Below, piece after piece: positions 34,621 to 46,387 of a stretch of DNA of 64,000 bases (position 1 is the first letter of the stretch; the number at the start of each line of letters is the position of its first letter). The notes under the pieces were generated by a model. That model was not told where the DNA came from. It saw only the letters and a list, made by a program, of their open reading frames with translations, and ran no database searches. The DNA comes from Megamerina dolium. Lineage: Eukaryota; Arthropoda; Insecta; Diptera; Megamerinidae. The stretch lies in NCBI GenBank assembly GCA_963854835.1, contig OY978525.1, forward strand, positions 109,004,917 through 109,068,916, given 5' to 3'. The translations under genes were made by a program, and so were the position numbers.

Positions 34621-35596
34621 AAGTCACTCATGATCTGAGGTTGCATAGAGGAAGTTCGACAATGTAGAACACGATGGGCTGAAAAATTTAGCCGCTCATA
34701 TATGCTATGGACTACGCGATGATAGTCCTAGAACATCATTGAGAAGCAATGATGATCAGTTAAGTTAAAGCGAATTGTTAGTGCATAGTGTTATTATAAT
34801 GGATTACATGAGCCGTCTGGAATCAATGTTTATAGAGTTGCATGGAGAGTGCCTCCTTATATCAAATAACTTTATGAAAAAAATGCATTAAGCAAGCTTT
34901 CAATATTGATTGTGATATCAAGATTAAGAAATTATTTTTCATTTCATTATTTCATTATTTAAAAATCTTGATCTTGAACTACAACAATTTAAAATAGCCA
35001 TGAACATTATGTATTTCAATATTTATGTAGCTTCTTGCAACGACATTAATGTAATTTAATCATTTAGTTGCACTCTAACTTTAACTTTCATATCATACAT
35101 ATTTGCATACATATTTGGGCCACTGAATGCCGTTGAAGAGTGATTATTGTAAATATTTGCTGCCACCTGAAAACACAACCAGCAATTGATTTAAGAATCT
35201 ACAGTAAATTGAAATTTATTACCTTTTTCCCCTTAAAAAGCTTACCATATACAAATTTACTTAGTTCGGTGTCAGTGTCCCAGCATATACTGCGGATCAA
35301 ACAAGCCGGTCAATTGTGTTACCTTCTTACGAATAGCTCGTTGGATTGCCTAACATGTCTATTTTAAGAAAGTAAATAGTTTAATTATGCAAAATTCTGC
35401 TTACTTAATAAATAGTTGCTCTTCATTAGCGCAATCTTCTAATTCTATTTTTCTTGAGTATTCAGAAGTTTGAACAGCGTTGAAGGGAGGAAAATCATAG
35501 ACGCGTACTTATATTTAGTCAGTAAGAACCATCTTAAAATTGGAATAGGCTTTTATTCTAATTTTTACTATAACTACGGACCATACTTTTTTGAGA
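34621..35596. other. Intergenic DNA without visible gene
   Basis: No coding signal. The 75-codon ORF at 35140 has no homology that I recognise. Confidence 0.4.
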
Positions 35597-35874
35597 TAAA
35601 GGGCCAGTTTTTCAGTACAAATTTAAACTAGGTTTAAACGAAGTTCATGTAAACGGAGCTTAAATTTAAACTTATTTTAAACTGCAGCAAGGAAAGCTGT
35701 ACTGTTGTGCAAGAATAGACAGCTGAATAACTGCTAAGCTAATCTTAGTTGAACCCTGCTAGATTTACACTTTGTTCAAACTACGTTGAAATTTGAGTGA
35801 AAAACTGCAAATCAAGTTTAAATTTAGTTTAAACGACAAATTGAGTTAAACTCGTACTGAAAACTGGCCCTAAA
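35597..35874. mobile_element. MITE with GGGCCAGTTTT ends
   Basis: GGGCCAGTTTTTCAGTAC at 35601 is matched in inverted orientation by the end at about 35854-35870. Inside both ends lie further inverted TTTAAACT-type blocks, making the whole 270 bases nearly palindromic. TAAA flanks both sides (35597-35600, 35871-35874), a likely target duplication. It sits about 400 bases before the start codon of the ZAD gene. Confidence 0.7.
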
Positions 35875-36277
35875 CCGTTGAAAATGCAATATGGGCATTA
35901 TTATTCCAATTACATTTTCCGCCAAATGACGATGTGTCATGTGTCTGGCAACTCTGATGATACATACAAATGAATATGTGTCACTGCATGTATGATTGTG
36001 CTTGCGCCTTTTCGATATGATGCCGCTACGAAAGCATGCCATAAAGAATACAAACAAGAAAGCACAACAGTTTTGTTCGTCGTCTCGTCGTGTTAAGTTG
36101 TTGTTAGTTTCGGTTAGTCGGTAAATTGATTTTGCCCACTTTCGATTCGCAAATGATTTTCTAATCGCTTTGAGTGTTACCGGCTAATTGATGTATTTGT
36201 TTATAAACAAATTGAATAATGATGAAATAAAAAATCATTTAATGTGAAAAATATCGATAAATATTTTAAAATATGAA
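35875..36277 (+). promoter_or_regulatory. Promoter and 5' UTR region of the ZAD gene
   Basis: GTCGTCTCGTCGTGTTAAG and GTTAGTTTCGGTTAGTCGG near 36077-36121 have the look of a fly 5' UTR; no TATA box is evident. Boundaries inferred only from the following start codon. Confidence 0.35.
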
Positions 36278-39200
36278 ATGGATGACAACAAACATGATTT
36301 TACAACAGAAGCAGCGACGCAACATTGTACGTGGGCGCCTCCGTCATTACAACAGCGGCAAAATGAACAATCACAAAAGCAACCATTTCCTGTCATTTGC
36401 CGTTGTTGCCTACTGGAGCAAGATGAGTTGACCAAATATTTGCCATTAGATACATCAGCCACAACCATCGGTTTCAGTGATCAGAATGAAATAACGTCTG
36501 AGGAGTCGGCTTTATACTGCTTTGATGATGATAACATTGATGACCATCACATTGCCACAGCACAACAGACAATGACGTCAACACTGCTGGATTGTTTGAA
36601 TATGTGCGCTGGCATTGACGCGTCATTAACTGATGTTGAAATGCCGTTGTATATATGCCTCGATTGTTGTCGAGCATTGGAAGCTTGCTGTGAGTTTATA
36701 CGTTGCGTCCAAAATGCCAATAAAATCTTGCAGAGAAAATATAAAAGTGACCCAACGGAAAAGAAACGGGATCGAAAGAGGGGGGTAGAGAAAAAGACCA
36801 AAGTAGAAAGACGTAAACAGGTAACACAAAATGCTACATTTTATTCTTGCCCTTATATGTACATATTTTTGCTCGTTTTTCTAGAAGCCAATTGAATGTG
36901 CAGAGTTTATGATTGAAAATAATGACACTGTAAAATATTATGCTACAAGTAATGCTGACAAACCAACAAGGAGGCCACGAATAGAATTGCAACCACCAAC
37001 AGTCGCATATTCGCATTGTCAGAAGGATGAGCAAGCAGTGATACAAAATATAAATGCCGGAAAAAGTGTCGACAGCGGTGGCAGCGGTGATTGGGAGTTT
37101 GAACGTGCTGGTCAACGTGAGTAGACTTGCAATTAAATGCATTTATGTATGTGCAAATAATATTACTTCAATTTCTGCCACACAACGACTTTAGAAAAAC
37201 CAACTTCATTGAAGCAAAATAAAGGCAATGTGACATCAATAGAGTCGGTTCGATCTCGATGTGATAAAAAATCAAGTTTGGCTTTGCTGCAAGGTGAGCC
37301 TATAAATCGTGATTATTTTCTGTTTAATAACTCGAAACTCGATTACCTAAATTGTAAATGTATATATGTATGACGTGTGAGTGCGTGCGTGTATGATTTA
37401 ATACACCACCAACATGAAAAAGTCGGCGAGTGATTCATTCAAATCGACCATATGTACATACATACATAAATACACACTCACATTTGTACATTGTTTATAT
37501 GATATGCTATATTATATGTATATAGTGACTTCACTTTATATCATGTTTATTATTATTATTAAATTTGTTTGTACATTTTTCAACCATTATATCAAATCTT
37601 ATTTGGTTTTGTAGAACTTTTGCTCGATGATATGGAGAATGAAAGTTCATTGGCCAAATCGTTTGATAGCGGCATCGAGATCGAGGATGATTTAAATGCA
37701 GTACAAAAACAAAGTAACAAGCATACAATAGATGCAACCAAAATAATAAGAAAACAAGAGCATGAACAGCAACAACGATTAGTTGAAAAATACGATGAAA
37801 TGGAAATGCAAGAAGAAAGCCACCCAAATGCGGTTGATGTTCCGCGCTACATATGCAACATGTGCAACTTTGGTTCCCGTTTTAAATATTATTTGGTGAA
37901 GCATAAACGACTCGTGCATGTAATGAATGACGATCTCGATGGCAATGATGGTACAGAAGAGACAGCGACGGTGGCAACAAATGGTATGTTTGTTGTTGGT
38001 GTGTAAAATTGCTATAAATAAATATCATGTTTTCTGTATATACTTTCCTATGCTATTTTATACATTTATAATACACATACGTACCTATACGGTATAAGAC
38101 ATATAAGACTTATCGCTTTAAAAGGAACTATTATTTGATAAAGATATTTTGTTGTACTTTTCAGAATCGGATGACGTTCAAAAAGTGGCTCCATCAAAGT
38201 TAGTTAGTACTACCACAGCACTCAGCAATTTATACTGCAATATATGCCATTGTTATGCTTCAAGTGTAGAAATAATGCGGCAACATATGGAAACTCATAG
38301 CGGTATGTATGCATAATATGGATGTTATTGACTAGACTTGTGATTAATTCATAAATTATGATTTTGTACAGCACATGAACGCAGTCAAAGCGATGGTAAT
38401 CAATTGGACTGCAATATGAGTATACTAAAACCATTTCCAAAATCCATATCATCGATGGCAGCGAATAAGAATAGAACACATATGTGCCAGTTTTGTGGTA
38501 ATTCACATTGCACCCAATCATACTAGCATATCCAAAAATAAACAACATAATAATAATAAAAATATTTTCTTACAGGAAAATTCTTTTCACGCAAGCTACA
38601 TCTGCTGAAGCATGAATACAAGGTGCATAAAAAAAATATTGATATGGAAGTGCTTAAGAGTAAAATACTACAGAATGGTTCACCTAAACATGCACAACAA
38701 CAATATCATCGTCATCGTAAAGCAGCACAAAATAAGAGACGTTTACGTATTGATACATTACGCAGTGATTGCAGCCTATATCGTACACCACTCACACAAG
38801 CAGTAAAACGTCAACAATTGAAACCATCACAGCAAGAATCTAATACTATGATAGATCAATGTAAAAAATTCCAATGCAATACATGTTCGGCTGAATTCTT
38901 GTTTAATTTTGAATTAAAATATCATGTGCGTACTCATGTTGTTGCAACAAATGTCGCCAACAAAATGAATGTAGAACCATTCTATACAAAGCCAAACTCA
39001 GTTACTAGTATAGACGAAGATGTAGGAGGAGGAGGAACAGCAACAGTGATTGAAACAAATCCATATGATGAAATGACACCAAAAACAACAACAATAAGAG
39101 TAGATCATAACTTAAATGAACGTCGCTTAAGTTCCATCTCGTTGGACAGTGGTAATTGCCAAACACCAGAAAGCTCTTCAGCTGCTAGTCCAAGTAGTGC

Positions 39201-39291
39201 TAGTAATGATTGTTTCAGTATCGATTTAATCGATACTTTCAATGATCTAATGTACTTGAATGATTTTGATTTAAATCTACTCGACTATTGA
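36278..39291 (+). CDS. ZAD zinc-finger protein with four dispersed C2H2 fingers, seven exons
   Basis: Join: 36278-36820, 36885-37116, 37195-37293, 37615-37983, 38165-38302, 38372-38497, 38576-39291, giving 740 residues; all introns are GT..AG and short. The ZAD (zinc-finger associated domain, an insect protein-protein interaction module) uses C41/C44 and C127/C130, with an unusually long acidic/His insertion between. A Lys/Arg-rich stretch (158-180) may direct nuclear import. C2H2 fingers: C372-C375-H388-H393, C439-C442-H455-H459, C499-C502-H515-H520 (split by intron 6), C603-C606-H619-H623. They are far apart rather than in a tandem array, so DNA reading by consecutive fingers is unlikely. 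The C-terminus is Ser-rich then Leu/Asp-rich (FNDLMYLNDFDLNLLDY), perhaps an activation segment. Likely a nuclear regulator; no specific orthologue recognised. Confidence 0.88.
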
Positions 39292-40022
39292 CTGTCAATT
39301 GATTTTTATTGAAATGCAATTCATTTCTTTGCATTATTTTCATTTTCTTATTCACTCATCTATTATTGGATATTATTTATATGATTAACAATAATCGAAA
39401 TACATATTGTTTTAAAAAAAATATTTATTTTTAGCATGTAGTATATATGAAATTATGAATATGCATATACTTTTAGGTTTATACATACAAAATGGATTAA
39501 CATTCAATTAATGCAGTTTACCTTTTTTTTTGTTTTATTTGTAACTTATTTTAAGTACTTTTATTAATTTATTACATTTAATGGAATGGAGAAGAAAAGA
39601 AATGAAAAAGACAAATAACAAAGACTAATATTTTAAAAGTAAATTTTTTACAAATATTAATAATAATTCAATAAAAATTTGGCGTCCAACGTGAACAAAC
39701 AAAAAAATATATATTTATAGATATTTTGCAAAATTCAAAATCGATTTTATTATTTCAGAACTGATATAGGAAAAAATATTACAATATTTCTATGAATCAT
39801 AGCAATCTAATTTGGTGTTGAAACTATTTGCACAACGAGTCTGTAAGTGTAGGGTATTGCTCAGGCTACCTTATTTAGTAATGTTTACGAAAATTACTTT
39901 TTTCATTTAACATATCGTGCTTTTTACAACATTTGATTCTTAATATATAATATCTATGCGCACATACAATATGCTTTCACCCACAATTCAGGCATAAATA
40001 AAGTATAAATATATATACATAC
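39292..40022. other. 3' flank of the ZAD gene
   Basis: AT-rich; a candidate polyadenylation signal AATAAA occurs at about 39670. No further gene seen. Confidence 0.4.
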
Positions 40023-40160
40023 GTATTTCGTACCATTCGCTTTTATTGTATCGGTTAAATTTGGACTTGTAATCAGTCTACCTTTATAACCTGAGGTTGA
40101 GACGTTTGGGCAAGCCAATTGTGCACGAACGGTGAATACATCAGCCACTGTGATATGACT
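40023..40160 (-). CDS. Orphan exon-like segment, function unknown
   Basis: On the minus strand a clean open stretch reads HITVADVFTVRAQLACPNV, then STSGYKGRLITSPNLTD, and ends TIKANGTKY directly before a donor-like GTATGT (40022-40017). Its composition is protein-like rather than repeat-like. The upstream boundary is unclear; an AG near 40160 could be an acceptor. It lies only about 14 bases after the stop of the mariner ORF, which leaves no room for that element's 3' end. It could be a host exon disturbed by the insertion or a chance frame. Confidence 0.3.
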
Positions 40161-40173
40161 CTCAAGTATGTGA

Positions 40174-41247
40174 TCAATCATAAACAATAGTTTTATCACT
40201 TTCCAGATAGTCTCCGTTTGCAACAATACACTTGTGCAAGCGTAAAACCCAATCATCAAAACACTTGTTATATCCATGTTCCGGCATTACCTCGAGCTCC
40301 TTCAACAAATTCTCTTTTACGGTTTCAATCGACTCAAAGTTCTTTCGTCGAAGTGAAGATTTCAGTTTGGAGAAGAGAAAAAAGTCACATGGGGATATAT
40401 CTGGTGAATATGGTACATGTTCGATACAATTCGTTGAACTTTTTGTCAAAAATTCCCGTACCAATATCGACTTGTATGTTGCTGCATCGCTGTGATGCAA
40501 AAACCAAGAGTTATTTGCCCATAAATGCGGTCTTTTTTTACGAACGCTCTCTCTCAAGCGCTTCATAACGCTCAAATAATAATATTTATTAACTGTGTGG
40601 CCTTCAGGTAGAAATTCTGTGTGCACAACTCCGCGGTAATCAAAGAATACGGTCAACATGACGGTAATTCTTGAACGACTTTGACGGATTTTTTTCAATT
40701 TTGGCTCATCCGATAAGTTGCATTGTGATGCTTGTTCGCTTGGGGACATATGAAATTCATAAAACCACGTATGATCACCAGTTATGATGCGTTTCATAAA
40801 AGTCGGATCGGAGTTAGCTCGTTCCAACATATCTTCAGCAACTTCTTTTCGTTGATTCTTTTGACAGAAATTCAGCTCTTTGGGAACAAGACGATCAGAT
40901 ATTCGTATAATGCCCAAAACATCAAACAAAATGTTGCGGACGGATACGTGAGACATATTCACATCCTGAGCTATTTCTCTTAAGCTTAAATGTGGATTTT
41001 GCAGTACCATTTGTTTCACTTTTTCGATGTTTTGTGTATTCAATGAAGTTGAAGGTCTGCCCGAACGAGGTAAATCTTCAACCGATTCTCGACCTTCTTT
41101 AAATGCTTTGTACCAGTCATATGCTCGTGTTTTTGACAAAACCGACTCACCATAGGCTTTCCTCAACATTTTCAACGATTTAACACAAGACATTCCATTG
41201 GAAACGCAAAATTTCAGACAAATTCTTTGCTCAATATTTATATCCAT
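40174..41247 (-). CDS. Mariner transposase, open full-length ORF with damaged active site
   Basis: An uninterrupted 357-codon frame from MDINIEQRICLKF (an upstream in-frame Met at 41286 adds 13 residues). It is a DNA transposase that would act on its own terminal repeats in the nucleus. Visible parts are the N-terminal helix-turn-helix region with AYDWYKAFKEGRESVEDLPRSGRPS (start and GRP linker), a second helix-turn-helix (LSLREIAQDVNMSHVSVRNI), IITGDHTWFYEF with the first catalytic Asp, LHHSDAATY for the second block and YSPDISPCDFFLF for the third. In the second block the catalytic Asp of the family (HHDNA) is Ser and the next residue is Asp; counting 34 residues to the last Asp confirms that Ser occupies the catalytic place. 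So it is full length but probably inactive. I did not find its terminal repeats. Confidence 0.85.
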   Translation of the reverse strand: MDINIEQRICLKFCVSNGMSCVKSLKMLRKAYGESVLSKTRAYDWYKAFKEGRESVEDLPRSGRPSTSLNTQNIEKVKQMVLQNPHLSLREIAQDVNMSHVSVRNILFDVLGIIRISDRLVPKELNFCQKNQRKEVAEDMLERANSDPTFMKRIITGDHTWFYEFHMSPSEQASQCNLSDEPKLKKIRQSRSRITVMLTVFFDYRGVVHTEFLPEGHTVNKYYYLSVMKRLRESVRKKRPHLWANNSWFLHHSDAATYKSILVREFLTKSSTNCIEHVPYSPDISPCDFFLFSKLKSSLRRKNFESIETVKENLLKELEVMPEHGYNKCFDDWVLRLHKCIVANGDYLESDKTIVYD

Positions 41248-41933
41248 GGCAAAAATCGGTGTATAATCATAAATAAACGTAAACATTTGTTGTTGTAAGT
41301 TCAGTTAAAGTCAATCAATCCTCTTTGTAAGGTGGTAACACTAAAATAGATGTTGAATTTGAAATTTATTTTTGAGTTTTTGAGAATTACGAAATGTTGC
41401 TACTTGAAAAAATGGCTTGTTTATTTTTCATTTTGAGTTTGTCCAAAAAAAAATTATATTAAAAATTATAATGATGAAGAATTTCTAAAAATGCTGCGAA
41501 ATTACTTTCCAAAAAGTCTCCAACACATTTACCACCATACACGGAATTTTCGATCAGTAATAAAACTCTCCTACTCTGACTCCATTTTCAAAACCTGATT
41601 ATCTATTATATGTTCTCGAGTATCCATATACATATTTATGTCAATGAATGTATGGCAAAATCTGAATTCGTGCAACTGTCTGACAATGACATTTCAGAAT
41701 CAATTTTCAAAAGAAAATTTCGAATATAACGCAACTCTCAGAAAAAGTTATAAAAGCTTAAGATCCATAGTCGGGAAATTTGGAACCATAAATACACATC
41801 ATTAATTATAACGAGCCTTCATGGTGTACTCACGTTAAAGAAGGCATAATGATCACATCAATTTTTCATGGACTAGATTGGCAAAAGAACAACGATTTCA
41901 AAAACAAATGCCATTGATTTCTAAAACACTTAC
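41248..41933. other. Intergenic or intronic DNA
   Basis: No gene or repeat that I can define. Confidence 0.35.
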
Positions 41934-42063
41934 CTAATCTTAAAATCATAGAAAGACAATGCTTGGCATATTCGCCATAGCCTGAGGGTCGCAAATTTAT
42001 ACGTTTGCTCCTGGCGACAAAATCATTTGCTACTGTGTGGATAGTATCGGAATGGTTAGTCAA
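41934..42063 (-). CDS. Orphan exon-like segment, function unknown
   Basis: Minus-strand open stretch of 130 bases beginning after CACTAG and ending before a strong donor GTAAGTG (41933). It reads SDTIHTVANDFVARSKRI then NLRPSGYGEYAKHCLSM. The VANDFVARSKRI part recalls mitochondrial-type cytochrome P450s just before their RLG segment, and the peptide does end in RLG, but the intervening region does not fit well. Weak call: a degraded P450 exon, or an unrelated exon. Confidence 0.3.
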
Positions 42064-42943
42064 CTAGTGGTTGGTGGTCGGGGTTGTACATATTTATCTG
42101 TACAACTTGGTTAGATTTAGTTTCATACAAAAACCAATCAAGAATTACAATAAAATACCGGCATTTTCTTTAAGCTAGCGAGCTAGCACAAAAAATTAAA
42201 AATTTTTATGATTTAGCTAGCTCAAAAAATTTTACAATTTTGAATAACTTGATTAGTTTGATTAATTGATCTCATATTTAACATTATTACTATTTTATAT
42301 TAATTTTTATTATTTTTTGTACGTTTCTTATAAAAATAAAATATAAGTACTAAAAAAATATGTGTAATGAATTTTTTCAGCTGATTGAGGATTATTTTTC
42401 GAAAGTCTGTGGCAACGCTGCTGGTGGTTAAAGCTGCATAGCAGGTTTTACAGGCTTATTAGGCTTATCAGGCGATCAACTCTACATCAAACTTTTCGCG
42501 TTTGACGTTTCCTCGTTGTTTTGACACTTCTTAGTCAATATTTGTAAACATTTTCATAATAAACAAATTTCTTAGGAATGATGACAAATGAGATGCCGAC
42601 TAAAATGCTAGTTAATAATAAGATAATAAGGTAATAAGATAATAAGATTCCATACTTTCGTTCACCTTTTGCATATTATTTTTCATATAATAAAAAAGTT
42701 TCCGAATACACCACTGCCATAATCATATTCACCACCCCTAATGTTCGAATGATTTAACTGTCACGCGGCGCCTAAAAAGACTTAAAGAAATTCGGAATTT
42801 TGCATCTTTCGGATTCGGATTTTGATTGTGCAACAGTTTCCATACAATTGCACTAAATCATCTCTTAAGCTTGAACGCCTCAAGCCGCTCAAGTATGCAG
42901 CTTTAGCTTAAGAGTGTGAATGTACGCATTGCACGGTTGTTAA
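42064..42943. other. Intergenic or intronic DNA
   Basis: No gene recognised. Short repeats such as GCTAGCGAGCTAGC near 42174 and AGGCTTATTAGGCTTATCAGG near 42450. Confidence 0.35.
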
Positions 42944-43117
42944 CACTGGGTCCACACGTGCAAGTAACTTGCTGCAAGTAGAGTATACGTATTCTCTCCG
43001 AAAAGTTTCGAAAATTTGCGAAAAGGCCTGCAAGTAGCAAATGTGTGAGTGTATTAGTGGAAAAGTTTGAATGTATTGAGTTTTTCGAACTTGCACTTGC
43101 ACGTGTGGACACTGGGT
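42944..43117. mobile_element. Small MITE with TCCACACGTGCAAGT inverted ends
   Basis: CACTGGGTCCACACGTGCAA at 42944 is mirrored by TTGCACGTGTGGACACTGGG at about 43097-43116. The shared inverted core is TCCACACGTGCAAGT; CACTGGGT itself is in direct orientation outside it and may be the target duplication. The 120-base interior is non-coding. Confidence 0.6.
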
Positions 43118-43479
43118 AAATGAAATAATTTAGTGAATACACAAACCCATATTATAGTGATAAATTATGAATACCAAAACTATAGAGTTGTGCTACTTTT
43201 GCATTGGGTAATTAGATAAGAAGAGTATCTGAGAGATATATCAACAAGTGTCTGGTGAACATATTTATCATCTACTTACACATGCCGTTGCAATGAACAC
43301 AATAAAAGAGATGACAATACGAATACAAATAATTCCAACTACTAAATAAGCAACACTATTAAAAACCTGTGTGCCGATGAGAAACAATACAAAATATTGC
43401 AACAACAAGAAGAAAATTGCATTTCGAATACGACAAGCACAAACCCACTCATACACCAAAAACAAACACACACACTCAC

Positions 43480-43637
43480 ACCCATTCTCGGTTACGCTCA
43501 ATATAATTTGAGTGAATATTCGAAAGATATGCTGCCAAATTTCTATTGGATTCATTCAACGAGTTAAAACCGTAGAAAGCGGTTGTCGTCCCGTATTTAT
43601 TATTTAGTTGCTGTCGGCTATCGTCATCAGCCACCAT
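43480..43637 (-). CDS. Possible first coding exon of an unidentified gene
   Basis: From ATG at 43637 the minus strand reads MVADDDSRQQLNNKYGTT, then AFYGFNSLNESNRNLAAYL and SNIHSNYIERNREW, ending in phase before a strong donor GTGAGT (43479-43474). The composition is polar and unlike the surrounding repeats. I find no continuation exon that I trust, so this rests on composition, the start and the donor only. Confidence 0.3.
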
Positions 43638-46380
43638 ATTACAGTGCCTACATAGTGTAAATAACCAGATAACGTACATATGTACATAGTTGTAGGTTTT
43701 TTTTTATGCTGTCGTGTCGGGAAGTGATAGAAGATCGCATCAAAAAATATTTCAATTATATAAACACGGGTGAAAAAGCTTTCTATTGAAGCATTTGAAC
43801 AATTTTTGTGTTAACAATTTTTGTTGTTGTTGCTATTTTGAGAGCAAAATTATTAGTCATTTTTTTGTTTTTTTGTTGTGTTTTGTTTGTTTGCCAATCC
43901 AATAAGAGCGTTCGTTGTGTACGCATATTGCGCTTGTTGGCGTTTCGTTAAAGCGTCAATTGTTCGATTGTTTGTGTCTTCATTTTGTGTTTGTGTATGT
44001 AAATATAAAAAGAAAAAATTAATATTTTAATTTTTTTTTTACTAAATTAAATATTAAAAATATGTACAATTGAGTCATAATAAATTATTTTGCAGAAAAC
44101 TATGGCTCATCGAATGATAATGCAATAATAATTCATAATAAAAATAGAGAAACAAACTTAAATTATTCAATTAGTCAATTTGCATAAAACATATAGATAG
44201 ACCAAATGGTGTATTTTTGTTTACTAGTTAATTATCATACCAACAAAAAGAAGCCATTATAAATATGGCTAATCGAATATGAACCATATATCCGCATATG
44301 TCGTGTGAAAATCAAATTAATTGAAAAAAAAAACATTTATTAATATTATTATGGTGTTTTTTTTCATATCTTGCTTCCTCTACAATTTGTTCTGCCTGTT
44401 CTTCTTCTGCTTCTTTTGTAGCCAGTTTGCATTGGTATAGGTCAATAACTTGCTTTTAAACCAGTAGGTAATGAAGAAAAATAATAATAATACAATAATG
44501 AAGAATTAATTATTGGAATAATATAAAAGAATATACATTATAATGGTAAAATAAAAAATAAAAAAATTAATTTAAAATTATTGAAAACGTAGTCAATGGT
44601 TCATGGTTCTACAAATAATATAAAGAGCAGCAATACAGCAATAAAGCATTTAATATTCATATACAAGAATAAATGCAACAAAAAGAGCAAAATTATTGAT
44701 AATAATATCTATATTTTTCTTTCCTCCTTTTTGATTTTGTACATACATACATATGTTTTTATTATGTATTTTATTTATCTTGACTTTCTTCTACATAATT
44801 TTGATGCAGTACATATTTTTTGTTGTTGTGATCATCATCTATTGTTCACTGCTGTTGTTATATCGTTGGTATATATTATTGTTGTTGTTGTTCTTCATTT
44901 GGCAGTTATATTGTCTGCAGTGTTGCCAACCTTCTTCCCTTTTTAGTATTTTCTCTGAGTCTCATTGTTGTTGTTCTATTTTCGTTTCTTATTCGAATTC
45001 AATCTGGTTTTGGCAAAAGAAGCAGGTTTATTGTGCTCAATTTGTTGTTGTTGTTGTTGTTCTTGCTGTCTGCTTGCATTACAACAATGAGGGAATATTG
45101 TAGTTAGTGAAGCCAAAAACAGAAAATGAAGAAAACGCCAAGCAGCAGCAGCAGCAGCAGCAGCAGCATCGAAAATATCGTTACAAAAACAATGCATACA
45201 TACACACCAGTATCGCAATGTTGCTGTGTGTGTGTGTGTAGTGTAAAAAACGTGTTCATTTTATGGTAGTGCATACATATATACATAGCTACCTACATAT
45301 GTACATTAGTAAATACGTTATACCATACATAATTATCATTTTTTTCGTATTTAAATTTCTTTAACACAATACAAAAAAAAAAATAACAATAATATTTTGT
45401 AAATGTTGTGAAATAAAGAAGAAGAAGAAAAAATGCAATCACTCCGATTTAACCGCAACTTTTAACTGAGTCATTCTTTGCAGATGCCAACGAAAATCCA
45501 GCATTCATGTAAATAATAACAAAACTACTGGATTAAGCCAGCTGTAGTTATTGTAAGATATTACATTAAACGTCCATTGTGTGTGTGTGTACACGTATGT
45601 GTTTACTTACTACCGGAAATTCCTTTTAATAATTAAAAAAAAAAAAATTAATAATAATAATAAATAAATAAATATAATAAAATTTATTTGAAAAAAATTA
45701 CAACACAGAACGCAACATTGCAGGAAAATAACAAAGAAGTTGCAAGTATTTGCCCCAAATTTTAATGGAATAATTATGTCATGGGATCTTGTACGCGACG
45801 ACACTTTCTGCTGTCAACATGCTTTCTACAAATGGTAAGCACATTAATTATATTTTCTTTTTTTAATTGATTATGCTGTTTGTTCATATTTGTACTTTTT
45901 TATATTGTTTTGTTTTATTGTGGTCAGTAATTTCAACTATATAACAGGGCTATAATGATTTAATAATAATTAACTTGTAAATTTCATTGTGAAAGATGGT
46001 AATTGTTCAAATGTATATATTGTTGTATGTAAAAAGGTAAAAATAAAAATAAAAAAAACAAACTCAAACTAAATGACCTTCAAATCATTATTTTTTCCAT
46101 TTGCCATTAAATGTTGATTGGATTTACGTAACACTCAACTCCCCACAGAGTTAAGTTTTTCGAATGTCAAACAAAAATAGAAAGAAGGTGTGTTTGAACA
46201 ATTTTTCTAATTATTATTCATTGATACGACATATTTTGTTAGGAAATTTTTAGAAATTCTTAAGGCTACTTAGCATTAAATATTTATACCATATGCTAGT
46301 AATATCCATTGAACCTAGTATCACTAAATAAATTTGAAGGTTGCTAATAGTTTTTGGGTGGTTCTCTTACGTAGAGGGCA
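43638..46380. other. AT-rich intergenic DNA with simple repeats
   Basis: No supported gene over 2.7 kb. It holds GTT runs near 44880-44895 and 45042-45060, an AGC array (45141-45168), GT runs near 45226-45239 and poly(A). The alanine- or leucine-rich ORFs here come from the AGC array. Confidence 0.5.
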
Positions 46381-46387
46381 TGAATCA

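Noticed and set aside
43268..43555. 95-codon minus-strand ORF with hydrophobic segments
   Set aside because: It overlaps the better exon candidate in another frame, and the hydrophobic part is AT-driven.
45104..45286. Alanine- or leucine-rich ORFs over the AGC array
   Set aside because: Produced by the trinucleotide repeat in several frames.
45484..45516. Acceptor-like TTCTTTGCAG followed by a short plus-strand frame reading DANENPAFM and stop, as if a last exon
   Set aside because: No upstream exon with a matching phase could be found, and ten codons are too little to support a gene.
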